DNA of 64,000 nt from Colwellia psychrerythraea 34H (GCF_000012325.1 NC_003910.7:2542001-2606000); one strand, 5' to 3'. Positions 17,839-28,563 are shown, numbered from the stretch's first letter. Program-made: numbers and translations. The notes: generated by a model not told the origin, from the letters alone.

Positions 17839-18279
17839 ATGCCGATAAAATTGAAAAGTATTCTTGGGCTCAGCTTTTTACTTGTTGGAGGGTGTAGTCA
17901 ACTTCATCATGTTCATATTGGTGATATAGATCAGTCTCAAGGTACGTTAACGCCATTCACAATTAAGGTGAATGAATTTGGTTTTGATGCAGCTAAAGCT
18001 GCAGAGATAGGGTCAGAGGTAGCAAAATCATCCTCAACTAGCGAAGACTTAGAATTAGTGGCTTTTATTTTGGCTATCAGTAATTTTGGTCCTAAAACGG
18101 GTAACCCTGTATATAACGACGCTTATGCCGATGAAGTCCTCTCTGAGGTCATAAAGGCATGTCCAAGCAAAAAGTTAACTGGATTAACGTCAGTTCGCGA
18201 AGCAACCAACGTAGGGCCTGTAAGTGGCGAGGTTGTGCGCATCAACGGTTACTGCATTAATACGACTCAGATTAACTAA
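17839..18279 (+). CDS. Lipoprotein 1 of a three-member tandem family
   Basis: A 146-residue protein with a lipoprotein leader ending LVGGC (Cys19). Its C-terminal 50 residues carry the pattern found in the next two genes: an aromatic/Asp segment (YADEVLSEVIKACP), a CP dipeptide, a variable 20-25 residue stretch, a hydrophobic strand (GEVVRINGYC) and a terminal Cys. The two conserved cysteines could form a disulphide in the periplasm. It has a longer middle region than its neighbours. The function is unknown. An AGGT site lies before ATG 17839, and the gene is 17 bases from the next one, so the three are one operon. Confidence 0.8.
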   Translation: MPIKLKSILGLSFLLVGGCSQLHHVHIGDIDQSQGTLTPFTIKVNEFGFDAAKAAEIGSEVAKSSSTSEDLELVAFILAISNFGPKTGNPVYNDAYADEVLSEVIKACPSKKLTGLTSVREATNVGPVSGEVVRINGYCINTTQIN

Positions 18280-18296
18280 ATTTAGGAAAAAATCAC

Positions 18297-18602
18297 ATGT
18301 TAAAGAACACAATATTATTTTCAGTACTTGCAATGTCACTCACAGGCTGCGTTGGTTTAAATACAGTCTCTATGACACAAGTTCCAGCACAAAGAGATAA
18401 CGTAATAACTACCACGTCATCTAGCTGGAACTTCATAGGTATTAACTTTAGCAATGCTTTTGTTGATGAAGCAATTGATAAGCTTAAAGGCCAATGTCCA
18501 ACAGGAAAAATCGAAGGGGTTTACACTAAACACCAAACAACAGGTTATGTGCTTATGTTTAAAAGAGAAGTTGTTGTTTCTGCCTACTGTAATGAGGTGT
18601 AG
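18297..18602 (+). CDS. Lipoprotein 2 of a three-member tandem family
   Basis: A 101-residue lipoprotein: leader MLKNTILFSVLAMSLTGC with lipobox LTGC at Cys18. After a short polar linker comes the family core: FVDEAIDKLKGQCP, a spacer, then REVVVSAYC. It aligns by eye with genes 1 and 3 around the CP dipeptide and the last cysteine. It ends two bases before the start of gene 3, so translation is probably coupled. AGGAAAAA precedes the ATG. I do not recognise a named domain. Confidence 0.8.
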   Translation: MLKNTILFSVLAMSLTGCVGLNTVSMTQVPAQRDNVITTTSSSWNFIGINFSNAFVDEAIDKLKGQCPTGKIEGVYTKHQTTGYVLMFKREVVVSAYCNEV

Positions 18603-18604
18603 CA

Positions 18605-18913
18605 ATGAAAAAGCTATTTTTGTTACTTACAGTGGCGATGCTAAGTGCGTGCACTAGCAGTGTTCATATGTCACAAGTAGATGTTGGAAGTAATAGTGCT
18701 AACGACGTTGAGATTGGCAAGGTTATTGAAATTGAAAAATCTCAAAAAAATATACTAGGTTTTGTTTACGATACTAACTATGTTGACCAAGCTTACAAAA
18801 ACCTGTTAGTTGAATGTCCGAACGGAACTTCAATGATTAACGTTGAATATTTAACTAATCATGGTTTTCTTAGTTGGACAGATAAAATCCGTATTAAAGC
18901 GGTTTGTCTTTAA
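18605..18913 (+). CDS. Lipoprotein 3 of a three-member tandem family
   Basis: A 102-residue lipoprotein with leader MKKLFLLLTVAMLSAC (lipobox LSAC, Cys16). The core repeats the family pattern: YVDQAYKNLLVECP, a spacer, then DKIRIKAVC. It is the last gene of the three-gene run and is followed 24 bases later by a terminator shared with the convergent permease gene. The function is unknown; the shared core suggests the operon arose by duplication. Confidence 0.8.
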   Translation: MKKLFLLLTVAMLSACTSSVHMSQVDVGSNSANDVEIGKVIEIEKSQKNILGFVYDTNYVDQAYKNLLVECPNGTSMINVEYLTNHGFLSWTDKIRIKAVCL

Positions 18914-18936
18914 ACAAACCTTTTTATAGTTTTAAT

Positions 18937-18968
18937 AAAACCGCAGACTGCAATGTTTGCGGTTTTTT
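18937..18968. terminator. Bidirectional terminator between convergent genes
   Basis: The arms AAAACCGCA (18937-18945) and TGCGGTTTT (18958-18966) form a perfect 9-bp stem. The A-rich left and T-rich right flanks give a U-tail on either strand, which suits the convergent lipoprotein operon and permease gene. Confidence 0.8.
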
Positions 18969-18984
18969 GTTTATATACTCTGGA

Positions 18985-19902
18985 TTATCGTGGGGGAAAT
19001 GCTTTTTTTCTACTGATTATGATACGCAGTAGACTATCACCGATAACCAACAATACCGCGATACCAAAGAAACCATAGCTCCATAGTTGTTCTGGGCTTA
19101 TGACTTCATTTAATAAAAATATTGCGACTAGCATCATCAATATGGGCTCGCCATAATTTAACATACCAAAGATTGTAAATTTTAAACGTGTTGATGCGGA
19201 AACAAAAAACAGCATAGCAACAGTGCCCAATAACCCTGAGCCTAATAACAATAGAATTCCCCAATCTAATGAAGGCAAAAAGGGCAGTTGCTGTTGGTGG
19301 GTAAAATACAGCAGCAATAAAGCCAACGGTGTGACAAAAATGTTCTCTGCAACAAAATTACTTGTTGTTGGTATTTTGCTTTTGCGGCGCAAGATAAAAT
19401 ACGGCGGATAAGCCAAACAAATAAGTAAAGTAACCCAAGAGAATGAGTGGCTTCTATATAACTCAACGCTCACTCCTATTAAGGCGGCGCCCACAGCGAG
19501 CCATAATAGGGGACTTAATTTTTCTTTAAAATAGAAGCGGCCGGTTAAACTAATGGTAATGGGTAATAAAAAGTAACCCATCGCGATATTAATAGTTTCA
19601 CCATTGACAGGGCCCCAAAAAAATATCCACCATTGTATTGCGATCAAGGGGGATGTTAAGCACAACAGCAACAACTCTTTTGGCTGTACAAATACGGCTT
19701 TAAGCGCGAACAGTTGTCGAGTCAAAACCAAAAATAGAAAACCAAAACCTAACTGTGATAACACACGAAAAGAAAACAGGGTATTACCATCCACAGGCGC
19801 CAAAAACTGTATGTAATAAGGCAACAATGAGAATATAAGGATCGAACCAAACATCAGGAAGTAACCCTGTAGTTCTTGCTTATTGGCAGAGGTAGTAGGC
19901 AT
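18985..19902 (-). CDS. EamA/RarD-type permease
   Basis: A 305-residue inner-membrane protein with about ten hydrophobic helices in two EamA halves. The first helix region (FLMFGSILIFSLLPYYIQFL) and SFRVLSQLGFGFLF match the RarD branch more than the general YdcZ/RhaT types, as does LNYGEPILMMLVAIFLLNE in the second half. RarD-like proteins are presumed exporters of small metabolites; the substrate is unknown. Transcribed alone toward the lipoprotein operon, with the shared terminator at its end. Confidence 0.8.
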   Translation of the reverse strand: MPTTSANKQELQGYFLMFGSILIFSLLPYYIQFLAPVDGNTLFSFRVLSQLGFGFLFLVLTRQLFALKAVFVQPKELLLLCLTSPLIAIQWWIFFWGPVNGETINIAMGYFLLPITISLTGRFYFKEKLSPLLWLAVGAALIGVSVELYRSHSFSWVTLLICLAYPPYFILRRKSKIPTTSNFVAENIFVTPLALLLLYFTHQQQLPFLPSLDWGILLLLGSGLLGTVAMLFFVSASTRLKFTIFGMLNYGEPILMMLVAIFLLNEVISPEQLWSYGFFGIAVLLVIGDSLLRIIISRKKAFPPR

Positions 19903-20071
19903 TTATTCTCGCTAAAATTTACGGGAGCTTGGTAAATCGTGAACAATGGGGGAGGAAGAGGCTGGTGTCAATGATAAAAGGGGGTAAATGAGCTTTAAAT
20001 ACAGTTAACGATGATTCAGATAATGATTGAGATAAATACTTATCACTGAACCACCGTTATCTTAATTAATG

Positions 20072-21517
20072 TTAGATAGTATCTAACAAGATCCCAAGTG
20101 CTTTAGCAACACCTGCACCATAAGCTTGATCAGCTTTTAAACAGTGTGAAATATGCCTTTTTTGGATATCAATACTCGCACCGCCAACGGATCTGGCGGT
20201 ATTATCAAATAAAGCCTGCTGTTGGCTGTTATCCATTAACCTGAATAAGTCACCCGGTTGTGAAAAATAATCTTCATCTTCTCGATGATTCCAATGGGCG
20301 GCAGCACCAGATAATTCCATAGGTGGTTCAGAAAAGTCTGGTTGTTCTTGCCATTCACCTTGAGTGTTTGGCTCATAACCTATAGTACTGCCATGGTTGC
20401 CATCAACTCGCATTGCTCCGTCTCGGTGATAGCTATGTACGGGACAACGTGGCGCATTAACCGGTATTTGTTGATGATTCACGCCCAAACGATAACGTTG
20501 TGCATCACCATAAGAAAATAAGCGACCTTGCAACATTTTGTCAGGAGAAAAGCTTATGCCTGGTACTATACTCGCAGGGTTAAATGCGGACTGTTCTACT
20601 TCAGCGAAAAAATTCTCTGGATTTCGATTCAATTCCATTACGCCCACTTCTATAAGAGGATAATCTTTGTGTGGCCATACTTTCGTTAAATCAAAAGGGT
20701 TGTAAGGAGATTTTTCTGCTTGCTCTTCAGTCATAACTTGAATTTTTAAAGTCCAAGACGGGAAATCGCCCGATTCAAGCGAGTCATATAAATCAGCATG
20801 ATGGCTTTCTCGGTTCTGACCAATAACGACTTCAGCTTCTTGGTCAGTTAAGTTTTGTATCCCTTGATTCGATTCAAAATGAAACTTAACCCATACGCGT
20901 TCATTGTCTGCGTTGATCATACTAAATGTATGGCTACCAAAGCCGTGCATATGTCGATAAGTTGCAGGTAGACCTCGATCACTCATAACGATAGTGATTT
21001 GATGTAAAGCCTCTGGCAGCGAGGTCCAGAAATCCCAATTGTTTTGCGCGCTACGCATATTGGTACGAGGATCTCGTTTTACGGCATGGTTTAAATCGGG
21101 GAATTTTAACGGATCACGTAAAAAGAAAACTGGGGTGTTATTACCTACTAAGTCCCAATTACCTTCTTCAGTATAAAACTTTAACGCAAACCCTCTGATA
21201 TCACGCTCAGCATCGGCGGCACCTCGTTCACCTGCAACAGTGGTAAATCGAGCAAACATCTCGGTTTTTTTCCCTACTTCAGAGAAAATCTTTGCTCTTG
21301 TGTATTGTGTAATATCATGAGTAACAGTAAAAGTTCCGTATGCACCAGATCCTTTGGCATGCATACGTCTTTCTGGTATAACTTCACGATCAAAATGTGC
21401 TAGTTTCTCTAGAAACCAAACGTCTTGTAGTAATTGAGGTCCACGAGGACCGGCGGTCATAACATTTTGGTTGTTAGCTACGGGGCAGCCAGCATTGGTG
21501 GTAAGTTTCTTTTTCAT
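20072..21517 (-). CDS. Monofunctional haem catalase (small-subunit type)
   Basis: Converts hydrogen peroxide to water and oxygen. The 481/482-residue length fits small-subunit clade 3 catalases. Numbering from the first of two adjacent ATGs, the distal His is His54 in [12 protein letters not shown], the catalytic Asn is Asn127 in [11 protein letters not shown], and the proximal haem Tyr is Tyr337 in [14 protein letters not shown]. No signal peptide, so cytoplasmic. The second ATG (21517) is preferred because AGGAAG lies five bases before it; the first is only two bases from that site. An OxyR-like site lies about 60-100 bases upstream. Confidence 0.97.
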   Translation of the reverse strand: MKKKLTTNAGCPVANNQNVMTAGPRGPQLLQDVWFLEKLAHFDREVIPERRMHAKGSGAYGTFTVTHDITQYTRAKIFSEVGKKTEMFARFTTVAGERGAADAERDIRGFALKFYTEEGNWDLVGNNTPVFFLRDPLKFPDLNHAVKRDPRTNMRSAQNNWDFWTSLPEALHQITIVMSDRGLPATYRHMHGFGSHTFSMINADNERVWVKFHFESNQGIQNLTDQEAEVVIGQNRESHHADLYDSLESGDFPSWTLKIQVMTEEQAEKSPYNPFDLTKVWPHKDYPLIEVGVMELNRNPENFFAEVEQSAFNPASIVPGISFSPDKMLQGRLFSYGDAQRYRLGVNHQQIPVNAPRCPVHSYHRDGAMRVDGNHGSTIGYEPNTQGEWQEQPDFSEPPMELSGAAAHWNHREDEDYFSQPGDLFRLMDNSQQQALFDNTARSVGGASIDIQKRHISHCLKADQAYGAGVAKALGILLDTI

Positions 21518-21580
21518 CATATCTTCCTAATATCACGTGTTTAGAAACTTAATATTAGACCAAAAATAATAATCGATAAA

Positions 21581-21617
21581 ATCGATTAAAATGATGATAA
21601 TGATTGATTAAAGCTAT
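21581..21617 (-). promoter_or_regulatory. Putative OxyR binding site upstream of catalase
   Basis: Read on the minus strand, the 37-base segment has four tetranucleotides with exact 7-base spacing: ATAG, CAAT, ATCA and CGAT. The OxyR consensus is ATAG-N7-CTAT-N7-ATAG-N7-CTAT; here 12 of 16 core bases match and the T and A inside the two outer 7-base gaps are also present. Position ahead of a catalase gene fits OxyR control. Confidence 0.45.
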
Positions 21618-21681
21618 TATAAAAATGTCGGATTGTAAAAAAGATTGCCTTCTTGAGATTAGTTGTCAATTGAGGAGCAAC

Positions 21682-22173
21682 TTAAACGTACATTGCACGC
21701 TGTTTTGCGTCTCTGCTTGTATCTGGGTCTTCGATGCATTCAACAGACTCAATGATTGCAAGATAATCAGTAGGTAATTTTGTTTCTTTTGCCCCAATAA
21801 TAACGTGATTTAGGTACCAAGAATAAGGCTGTAACGAAGCGTCTATTTTGATTGCATAGTAGGTTAATGCCTCAAACACCTCACCGGAGTTACTTTGAAC
21901 AAAGACAAATTTTTCATCGTATCCATCCCCTAAGCTTTCAGCTCTGTCTAAAGCGTCTTTTTCATTTTCGTCTATCTCAAACAGAGCCCCAATAACTATG
22001 TCTTCATGATTATTCGTTTCAAAAGAATCACACTTGCCAGAATCATCATCACCACTCATATTAAAACGTAGTTGGTGCTTTTTAAGTGTCACTATTCCAA
22101 GTTTTTTGGAACTGGGTACCCGTTCTTTAAGCCTTAAAAGTGACATGTTTGAACCATATGCAAAGTATTTCAC
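21682..22173 (-). CDS. Gamma-glutamylcyclotransferase-like (AIG2/GGCT fold) protein
   Basis: A 163-residue protein opening with YFAYGSNMS, the hallmark GGCT-fold substrate loop. The catalytic acid position is Glu79 in ALDRAES. This family includes gamma-glutamylcyclotransferases and gamma-glutamylamine cyclotransferases, which release 5-oxoproline; the real substrate here is unknown. AGGAGG lies before ATG 22173, an excellent ribosome site. It is the last of three small minus-strand genes, each separated by spacers with TAACAA...GCGTTAAC ends, and GGCT proteins are common integron cassette genes. Confidence 0.85.
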   Translation of the reverse strand: MKYFAYGSNMSLLRLKERVPSSKKLGIVTLKKHQLRFNMSGDDDSGKCDSFETNNHEDIVIGALFEIDENEKDALDRAESLGDGYDEKFVFVQSNSGEVFEALTYYAIKIDASLQPYSWYLNHVIIGAKETKLPTDYLAIIESVECIEDPDTSRDAKQRAMYV

Positions 22174-22188
22174 AAAACCTCCTGTGCA

Positions 22189-22298
22189 GTTAACGCCTCA
22201 ATCAGAGGCTTAAAAGTGTTGGTTAAAATATGAAGTGAAGTGATCTTTCACCACTTTCGCAGCCAACGGTTACGTGTAGTTGAATATTTCTTGTTAGC
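22189..22298 (-). repeat. attC-like spacer
   Basis: Read on the minus strand the spacer begins CTAACAA just after the upstream gene's stop and ends GCGTTAAC just ahead of the ribosome site of the GGCT gene. These are the end sequences of integron attC sites of the Vibrio type. It contains GTTGG and CCAAC arms and a 20-base stretch (22258-22277) identical to one in the spacer at 35785-35804. Confidence 0.5.
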
Positions 22299-22303
22299 TT
22301 AAT

Positions 22304-22618
22304 TTATTCGCCGCATTGCCCTTGTTCATTCAACCAATAAACAGAATTACCAATAACAGCGATTGAACCAGAGATTATTGCACTTACAGGAAAAATAATC
22401 ACTGATCCTAATATTTGCCCTAAGAGCTGAGCTTTACAATCATCCTTACTGGGGCATTCTAATTCACCAAACATTCCAGCATCTTCAATGGAAAGCACCA
22501 CCTTTTTTTGAACTGCTTGGCATTTTTCATCAAACTTCTCAGTAAATGTTGGCATAACGGCACATGAGCAAAGAAATAGAGACAAAGAAGAAATTAATAA
22601 AACTTTAGATAAACGCAT
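22304..22618 (-). CDS. Small lipoprotein, 104 aa, unknown function
   Basis: The leader MRLSKVLLISSLSLFLCSC ends in the lipobox LCSC. The mature part has four more cysteines (in the EKCQ, ELECPSKDDC and QGQCGE segments), suggesting disulphides in the periplasm. A hydrophobic stretch (LGSVIIFPVSAIISGSIAVIG) may be a membrane-associated helix or glycine-zipper. No family recognised. It sits between two attC-like spacers, which suggests it may be a captured cassette. Confidence 0.65.
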   Translation of the reverse strand: MRLSKVLLISSLSLFLCSCAVMPTFTEKFDEKCQAVQKKVVLSIEDAGMFGELECPSKDDCKAQLLGQILGSVIIFPVSAIISGSIAVIGNSVYWLNEQGQCGE

Positions 22619-22637
22619 ACTCTTCCATGATTATTAA

Positions 22638-22729
22638 GTTAACGCTAAAAATATGACGTTAAAATTGTTTGTTAAATGTGTAGTGAGACTGAGAAACTTT
22701 TCGCAGTCCCGCTTTAAATTCTTGTTATA
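22638..22729 (-). repeat. attC-like spacer
   Basis: On the minus strand this runs from ATAACAA after the gene at 22742-23005 to GCGTTAAC before the lipoprotein gene. It includes GGGACTGCG and a short GACTG/CAGTC inverted pair, features often seen in attC sites of marine gammaproteobacteria. Confidence 0.5.
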
Positions 22730-22741
22730 TTAAATTTACGA

Positions 22742-23005
22742 CTAACGCCATGCCTCCTCTATTTTGTCGCCACGTACTATCTGATAGATAGCTATATTAT
22801 TTTGGCTCAAAAGTTTTACAACATCTGGTATACATTGAATAGGTATTGCCACTTCATACCCAAACTCTAGGTGTAAAATTTTTTTTGAGTGATAATCACC
22901 GACAAATGAGGTAAGAATATCTAGGGCTCTTCCTTCCCACTCTCCTAACTCAAAATAAACTTTATACATGTCTTCACTATAATCTCTTGGTGTGCCAATA
23001 CTCAT
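22742..23005 (-). CDS. Small hypothetical protein, 87 aa
   Basis: A soluble 87-residue protein without signal peptide (MSIGTPRDYSEDMYKVYFEL...). I do not recognise a family; hydrophobic strands alternate with helices (PDVVKLLSQNNIAIYQIVRG), giving a plausible small alpha/beta fold. It is first in a run of three minus-strand genes separated by attC-like spacers. GAGGGCGAG lies just before the ATG. Just upstream, TAACAA and TTGTTA (about 23058-23071) form another possible cassette boundary. Confidence 0.6.
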   Translation of the reverse strand: MSIGTPRDYSEDMYKVYFELGEWEGRALDILTSFVGDYHSKKILHLEFGYEVAIPIQCIPDVVKLLSQNNIAIYQIVRGDKIEEAWR

Positions 23006-23210
23006 AGCTCGCCCTCAACTTCTGTTTCATCTTTATTCATCAAATACTTCCACTCGTATAACAAATTGTTATATAGACATCTTAATAATCATCATCTGCT
23101 TAATACTAATTAATTTATTATATTTCAGTGGCTTAATATGTATGCATTAACTTTATTTTGTAAGCCGAAGACATTACTCAAACTTATTAATAATACGAGA
23201 AAAAAGTAAA

Positions 23211-24416
23211 TTAGAGAACATCCATAATTTTGTATATGGCTGTGCATAGTACATTTTTATTCTCTTCATACAGGGCTTCAGCTTCTTCGACTAATAACTG
23301 TTGTGATTCAAATTCCCCTTGAGAATCTAGATTATTCAACCAATTTCGAAGTAATCGTTCGTCTAACATCATCATAATTGAGGCTTGTTTAAATTGTTCA
23401 TTATCGGCATGAGAAAATAAAGTTTTCTTTTTATTTTCGACTAATTGTTTTGCCTCACTGTTGTCCAGTGATGTAAATACCGTGTCCTGTAGAACGAGAC
23501 CAATTACGTTACTACTGATTGTTTTACCTCTTGTTTCTAGCTGTTTACCAAGTGTTAAGCAGGCATCTGCTTTCTCTGGTTCTTGTACTCCCTGTTTACA
23601 CCATTGTAATACAGGTGAGTTATTCGGAGACTGAGCTGCAGCATTGCCTACTCCTGCTATCACGTTAGAATAAAAGTTATTTGAGATTGAGTCTTCCAAT
23701 GCTTGTGCATATCGCAAAATACTCTCACCGTATCTTTCGTTAAATAATGTCGTTTTCTCCAACGAATTAATAGCACTTATGACTCCCTCATCATCACTGT
23801 TAGCAGCGTAGAAGGATGCAATACTTAGCCAAATTGCCCCATTATTACTATCGGAAGATATTAAATTATTAACGATATCAACAGTGCATCTTTTATCCGA
23901 AGCGTGCTTACATAAATTGATTAAATTCAGAGAAACGAGAGGGTTACTTTGAAATTGGGTATGATAGTTAAGTAGCAAGTCTAATCTACTCATTCCCTTT
24001 GGTGGTGTTGAAAACAACGCATAATTTAACGGGGCTGCTTTAGAAAAATGGCCATCAAGAGACTGAAGATATTGTTCGCCCTCAAGCATGTGAGCTTCTT
24101 CATCAAAGGTAAAGTCAGCATCAAGAGATTGGAAATAGTGCTTAGCATCATCCAACCATGTTTTTTTATTGAAAGTAAAGTCTGGAAAGCACTCAAAAGT
24201 ATCCAAGTCAGCATCATTCTTAAAGACCGCACTAACGACTTGATCCGTTGTTACTATTAGTGTTTTCGGTAATGACTTATCACTTTGTTCAGTAGATTTT
24301 TTTGTTTCTTTTGTTATAAAGGCCTTATTTCCAGATAAGTAGCTATCTGAATTTAGATATATAATTACCAGACAAATAATAGAGGTCAAAGTGATAAGTA
24401 TTTTTCTTCCAAACAT
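23211..24416 (-). CDS. Membrane-anchored hypothetical protein, 401 aa
   Basis: ATG 24416 is chosen because it begins a normal signal-anchor (MFGRKILITLTSIICLVII); the longer in-frame start at 24602 adds 62 residues of odd composition. The rest is soluble, acidic and helix-rich, with a pair of similar motifs (AKHYFQSLDADFTFDEEA and GEQYLQSLDGHFSK) and TPR-like helical segments (NNGAIWLSIASFYAANSDDEG). Six or more cysteines lie in the exported part. No named family recognised; a periplasmic repeat-helix protein is the best description. It stands alone. Confidence 0.6.
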   Translation of the reverse strand: MFGRKILITLTSIICLVIIYLNSDSYLSGNKAFITKETKKSTEQSDKSLPKTLIVTTDQVVSAVFKNDADLDTFECFPDFTFNKKTWLDDAKHYFQSLDADFTFDEEAHMLEGEQYLQSLDGHFSKAAPLNYALFSTPPKGMSRLDLLLNYHTQFQSNPLVSLNLINLCKHASDKRCTVDIVNNLISSDSNNGAIWLSIASFYAANSDDEGVISAINSLEKTTLFNERYGESILRYAQALEDSISNNFYSNVIAGVGNAAAQSPNNSPVLQWCKQGVQEPEKADACLTLGKQLETRGKTISSNVIGLVLQDTVFTSLDNSEAKQLVENKKKTLFSHADNEQFKQASIMMMLDERLLRNWLNNLDSQGEFESQQLLVEEAEALYEENKNVLCTAIYKIMDVL

Positions 24417-24817
24417 TTCGTAAATCCATTTTATTGAAATGAGAGCATACCTAAGATAACAATAGGGTGTCCTCAAATAACGATATAAATATATTAACCT
24501 TTTCAATCTGTTAAGGTCAACTAAGGGTGCAGAATAACAGATTAGTGTAATGCCCACTTTTGTTTTGAAGAAGCCATGAGACGTGGTAACGTTAACCGGC
24601 ATATTTGGTCAACTTTAAGATACAAAAAGGTAACTTTTATTTGGGTATTACGGTTCATATTATGTCGGTGAAGAATATTCATTATTAGAAATTTACATTA
24701 TAAATTATATAATAAATACAGCATACTAAGCTTGTTATCGTTACGTACTTTATTTGAATTTTAGTATGATATCCTGACTTAATATAAGGGTGATGACCTA
24801 GATCGTTAGCGGTTAAG

Positions 24818-25603
24818 GTGTCTTTCAAAAGATGGGAGCGAAAAATCGAATTATCACTAATGCTTTTTATCGGTTTAACCGCAGTTGCCTTTATTGCTGG
24901 TTTTATCAGTTCCATTGCCGGGGCAGGTGGCGCCATTGTTTTACCTGTTTTATTATGGGCAGGTTTGCCTCCACTTAACGCCTTAGCAACCAATAAATTT
25001 CAAAGTGTCTTTGGTACATTATCTTCAACAATTAATTTCTTTCGCAAGGGATATATTGATTTGAAAGCCCTGAGGCCTGCACTGTGTTATGCCTTTGTTG
25101 GCTCTGTGATAGGTACCTATTTAGTACAGCAAATATCAACTGACTATTTGTCAGTAATGATGCCGTATCTGCTTATTGTATTAGCACTTTATATGATGTT
25201 CTCTCCAACCATTACTGATGAAGATTTACCACCGAAAATATCAGAGAAAGCTTTTGCCCCCTTTATCGGTGGTGGTATCGGACTTTATGGTGGTTTTTTT
25301 GGTCCAGGAATGGGGTCATTTTTCGCGGTTGCTTTTGCCTCTTTACGTGGTTTTAACATGCGAAAAGCAACTGCTTTTACTAAACCCTTAGTGTTAATTG
25401 TAAATACCACATCCATGATTATCTTTTTATGGGGCGGACATATTGTCTGGAGTTTAGCTATTACGATGGCTGCTTCACAGGTAGTGGGTGCGCGACTGGG
25501 TTCGAATTTAGTGATTCATCGCGGCGTCGCTTTAATCAAACCCTTAATTGTGCTGATGACGCTGGCCATTGCCATTAAGTTGTTAGTTGAAAGAAGTAGC
25601 TGA
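24818..25603 (+). CDS. TauE/SafE-family anion permease
   Basis: A 261-residue inner-membrane protein with eight hydrophobic segments and the two family signatures, GFISSIAGAGGAIVLPVLL near the N-terminus and GGGIGLYGGFFGPGMGSFF in the middle. TauE/SafE proteins move sulphite, sulphoacetate or other organic anions outward, or take up substrates; the substrate here is unknown. The start is uncertain: GTG 24818 gives a basic N-terminal tail, while ATG 24860 starts directly at the first helix. A second family member is at 38354. It precedes a TetR gene on the opposite strand. Confidence 0.85.
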   Translation: MSFKRWERKIELSLMLFIGLTAVAFIAGFISSIAGAGGAIVLPVLLWAGLPPLNALATNKFQSVFGTLSSTINFFRKGYIDLKALRPALCYAFVGSVIGTYLVQQISTDYLSVMMPYLLIVLALYMMFSPTITDEDLPPKISEKAFAPFIGGGIGLYGGFFGPGMGSFFAVAFASLRGFNMRKATAFTKPLVLIVNTTSMIIFLWGGHIVWSLAITMAASQVVGARLGSNLVIHRGVALIKPLIVLMTLAIAIKLLVERSS

Positions 25604-25673
25604 GGCAATGCTTGGGGCAATAGTTGCGAGGGACTCAGCTTTATTAGTAATATTTATTAATGCTAGCGAGTTC

Positions 25674-26288
25674 TTATTTTTTTGAGTTTGATAAAAACAT
25701 ACTGACCGCATAGTCACAAATTTCATCAATTTTACTGTTATCAGTATAGATACCATCAATAAATAGCTTCGCTATGCCGTGTACCGTGCCCCACAATACT
25801 TGTGATACCCGCAAGGCATTATCATCGACGTTAAATAGTCCTTTCTTTTGCCATTCTTGCGTCATTGCCACTTGAAATTGAAAACAAGGGTAGGCTGAGT
25901 CTCGAAGTTCCTGGGTGCTACTTTTGTCTTTCCAGATAGTACGTCCGAACATTAATTCATAAAGGTCAGGATTGTTATGAGCAAACTGAATGTAATCATG
26001 AATAAATCGATAAAAATGTTCTCTTATAGATAATTCTCCATCTTCATAACCACATTTGTTTATCTGATGTAATTGTTCAAAACCTTTTTCTGCCATGCCA
26101 CAAAGCAGGGCATTTTTATCTTTAAAGTGATGATAGGGTGCAGTTCTGGAAACTCCCACGCGGGATGCAAGCTTACGTAACGATACTTCTTTTATGCCAT
26201 TTTCTTGCAACATTTCTGTTGCAACAACCAGTAAAGTTTCGCGGAGATCACCGTGGTGATACGTTGATTTTTCATTAATATTATTCAT
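25674..26288 (-). CDS. TetR-family transcriptional regulator
   Basis: A 204-residue repressor. Residues about 12-60 form the TetR helix-turn-helix: RETLLVVATEMLQENG, then LRKLASRVGVSRTAPYHHFKDK with the recognition helix. The C-terminal ligand domain resembles the WHG/TetR_C_33 type (WGTVHGIAKLFIDG). Divergent from fadH, with two palindromic operator candidates between them, so it probably represses fadH and itself in response to a fatty-acyl ligand. The ligand is an inference from the neighbour. Confidence 0.9.
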   Translation of the reverse strand: MNNINEKSTYHHGDLRETLLVVATEMLQENGIKEVSLRKLASRVGVSRTAPYHHFKDKNALLCGMAEKGFEQLHQINKCGYEDGELSIREHFYRFIHDYIQFAHNNPDLYELMFGRTIWKDKSSTQELRDSAYPCFQFQVAMTQEWQKKGLFNVDDNALRVSQVLWGTVHGIAKLFIDGIYTDNSKIDEICDYAVSMFLSNSKK

Positions 26289-26325
26289 AAGGCTAATTTA
26301 GCAATTATCCCTAAAACAAGCAATC

Positions 26326-26337
26326 TTGACACTGTCA
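26326..26337. promoter_or_regulatory. Palindromic operator 1 overlapping fadH -35 box
   Basis: TTGACACTGTCA contains a perfect TGACA-C-TGTCA palindrome. Its TTGACA also serves as a consensus -35 box, and 17 bases further TATCTT (26349-26354) forms a -10 box reading toward fadH. A repressor here would block RNA polymerase. Confidence 0.6.
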
Positions 26338-26368
26338 TATTTACGGTGTATCTTTTATTTATCTTAAC

Positions 26369-26381
26369 TTGACAGTGTCAA
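26369..26381. promoter_or_regulatory. Palindromic operator 2 overlapping the tetR-direction -35 box
   Basis: TTGACAGTGTCAA is a perfect 13-base palindrome with central G. Read on the minus strand it offers a TTGACA -35 box toward the TetR gene, with an AT-rich possible -10 about 17 bases on. It is the mirror partner of operator 1, 43 bases apart start to start. Confidence 0.6.
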
Positions 26382-26513
26382 CTTTGGTTTAAGGGATTTA
26401 TACACAAGATACCCGAAATAAATATTTTCGAGTGGCTTGGCTATATCTCCTCATTTGTTTAACTTAATCAGTGAAAGTCCTGAAATTTCACACTAGCTAT
26501 ATAAAGAGAGTAA

Positions 26514-28541
<2,028 letters not shown>

Positions 28542-28563
28542 GCGTTACAGAGGTATCTAAAAT

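Noticed and set aside
23006..23040. 12-codon frame (MNKDETEVEGEL) overlapping the start of the gene at 22742-23005
   Set aside because: Far too short to support; may be a leader, but no evidence beyond an ATG and a coupled stop.
24416..24602. Longer start for the membrane-anchored 401-residue protein
   Set aside because: The extra 62 residues would put the membrane anchor far from the N-terminus and have unusual Tyr/Arg/Leu-rich composition.
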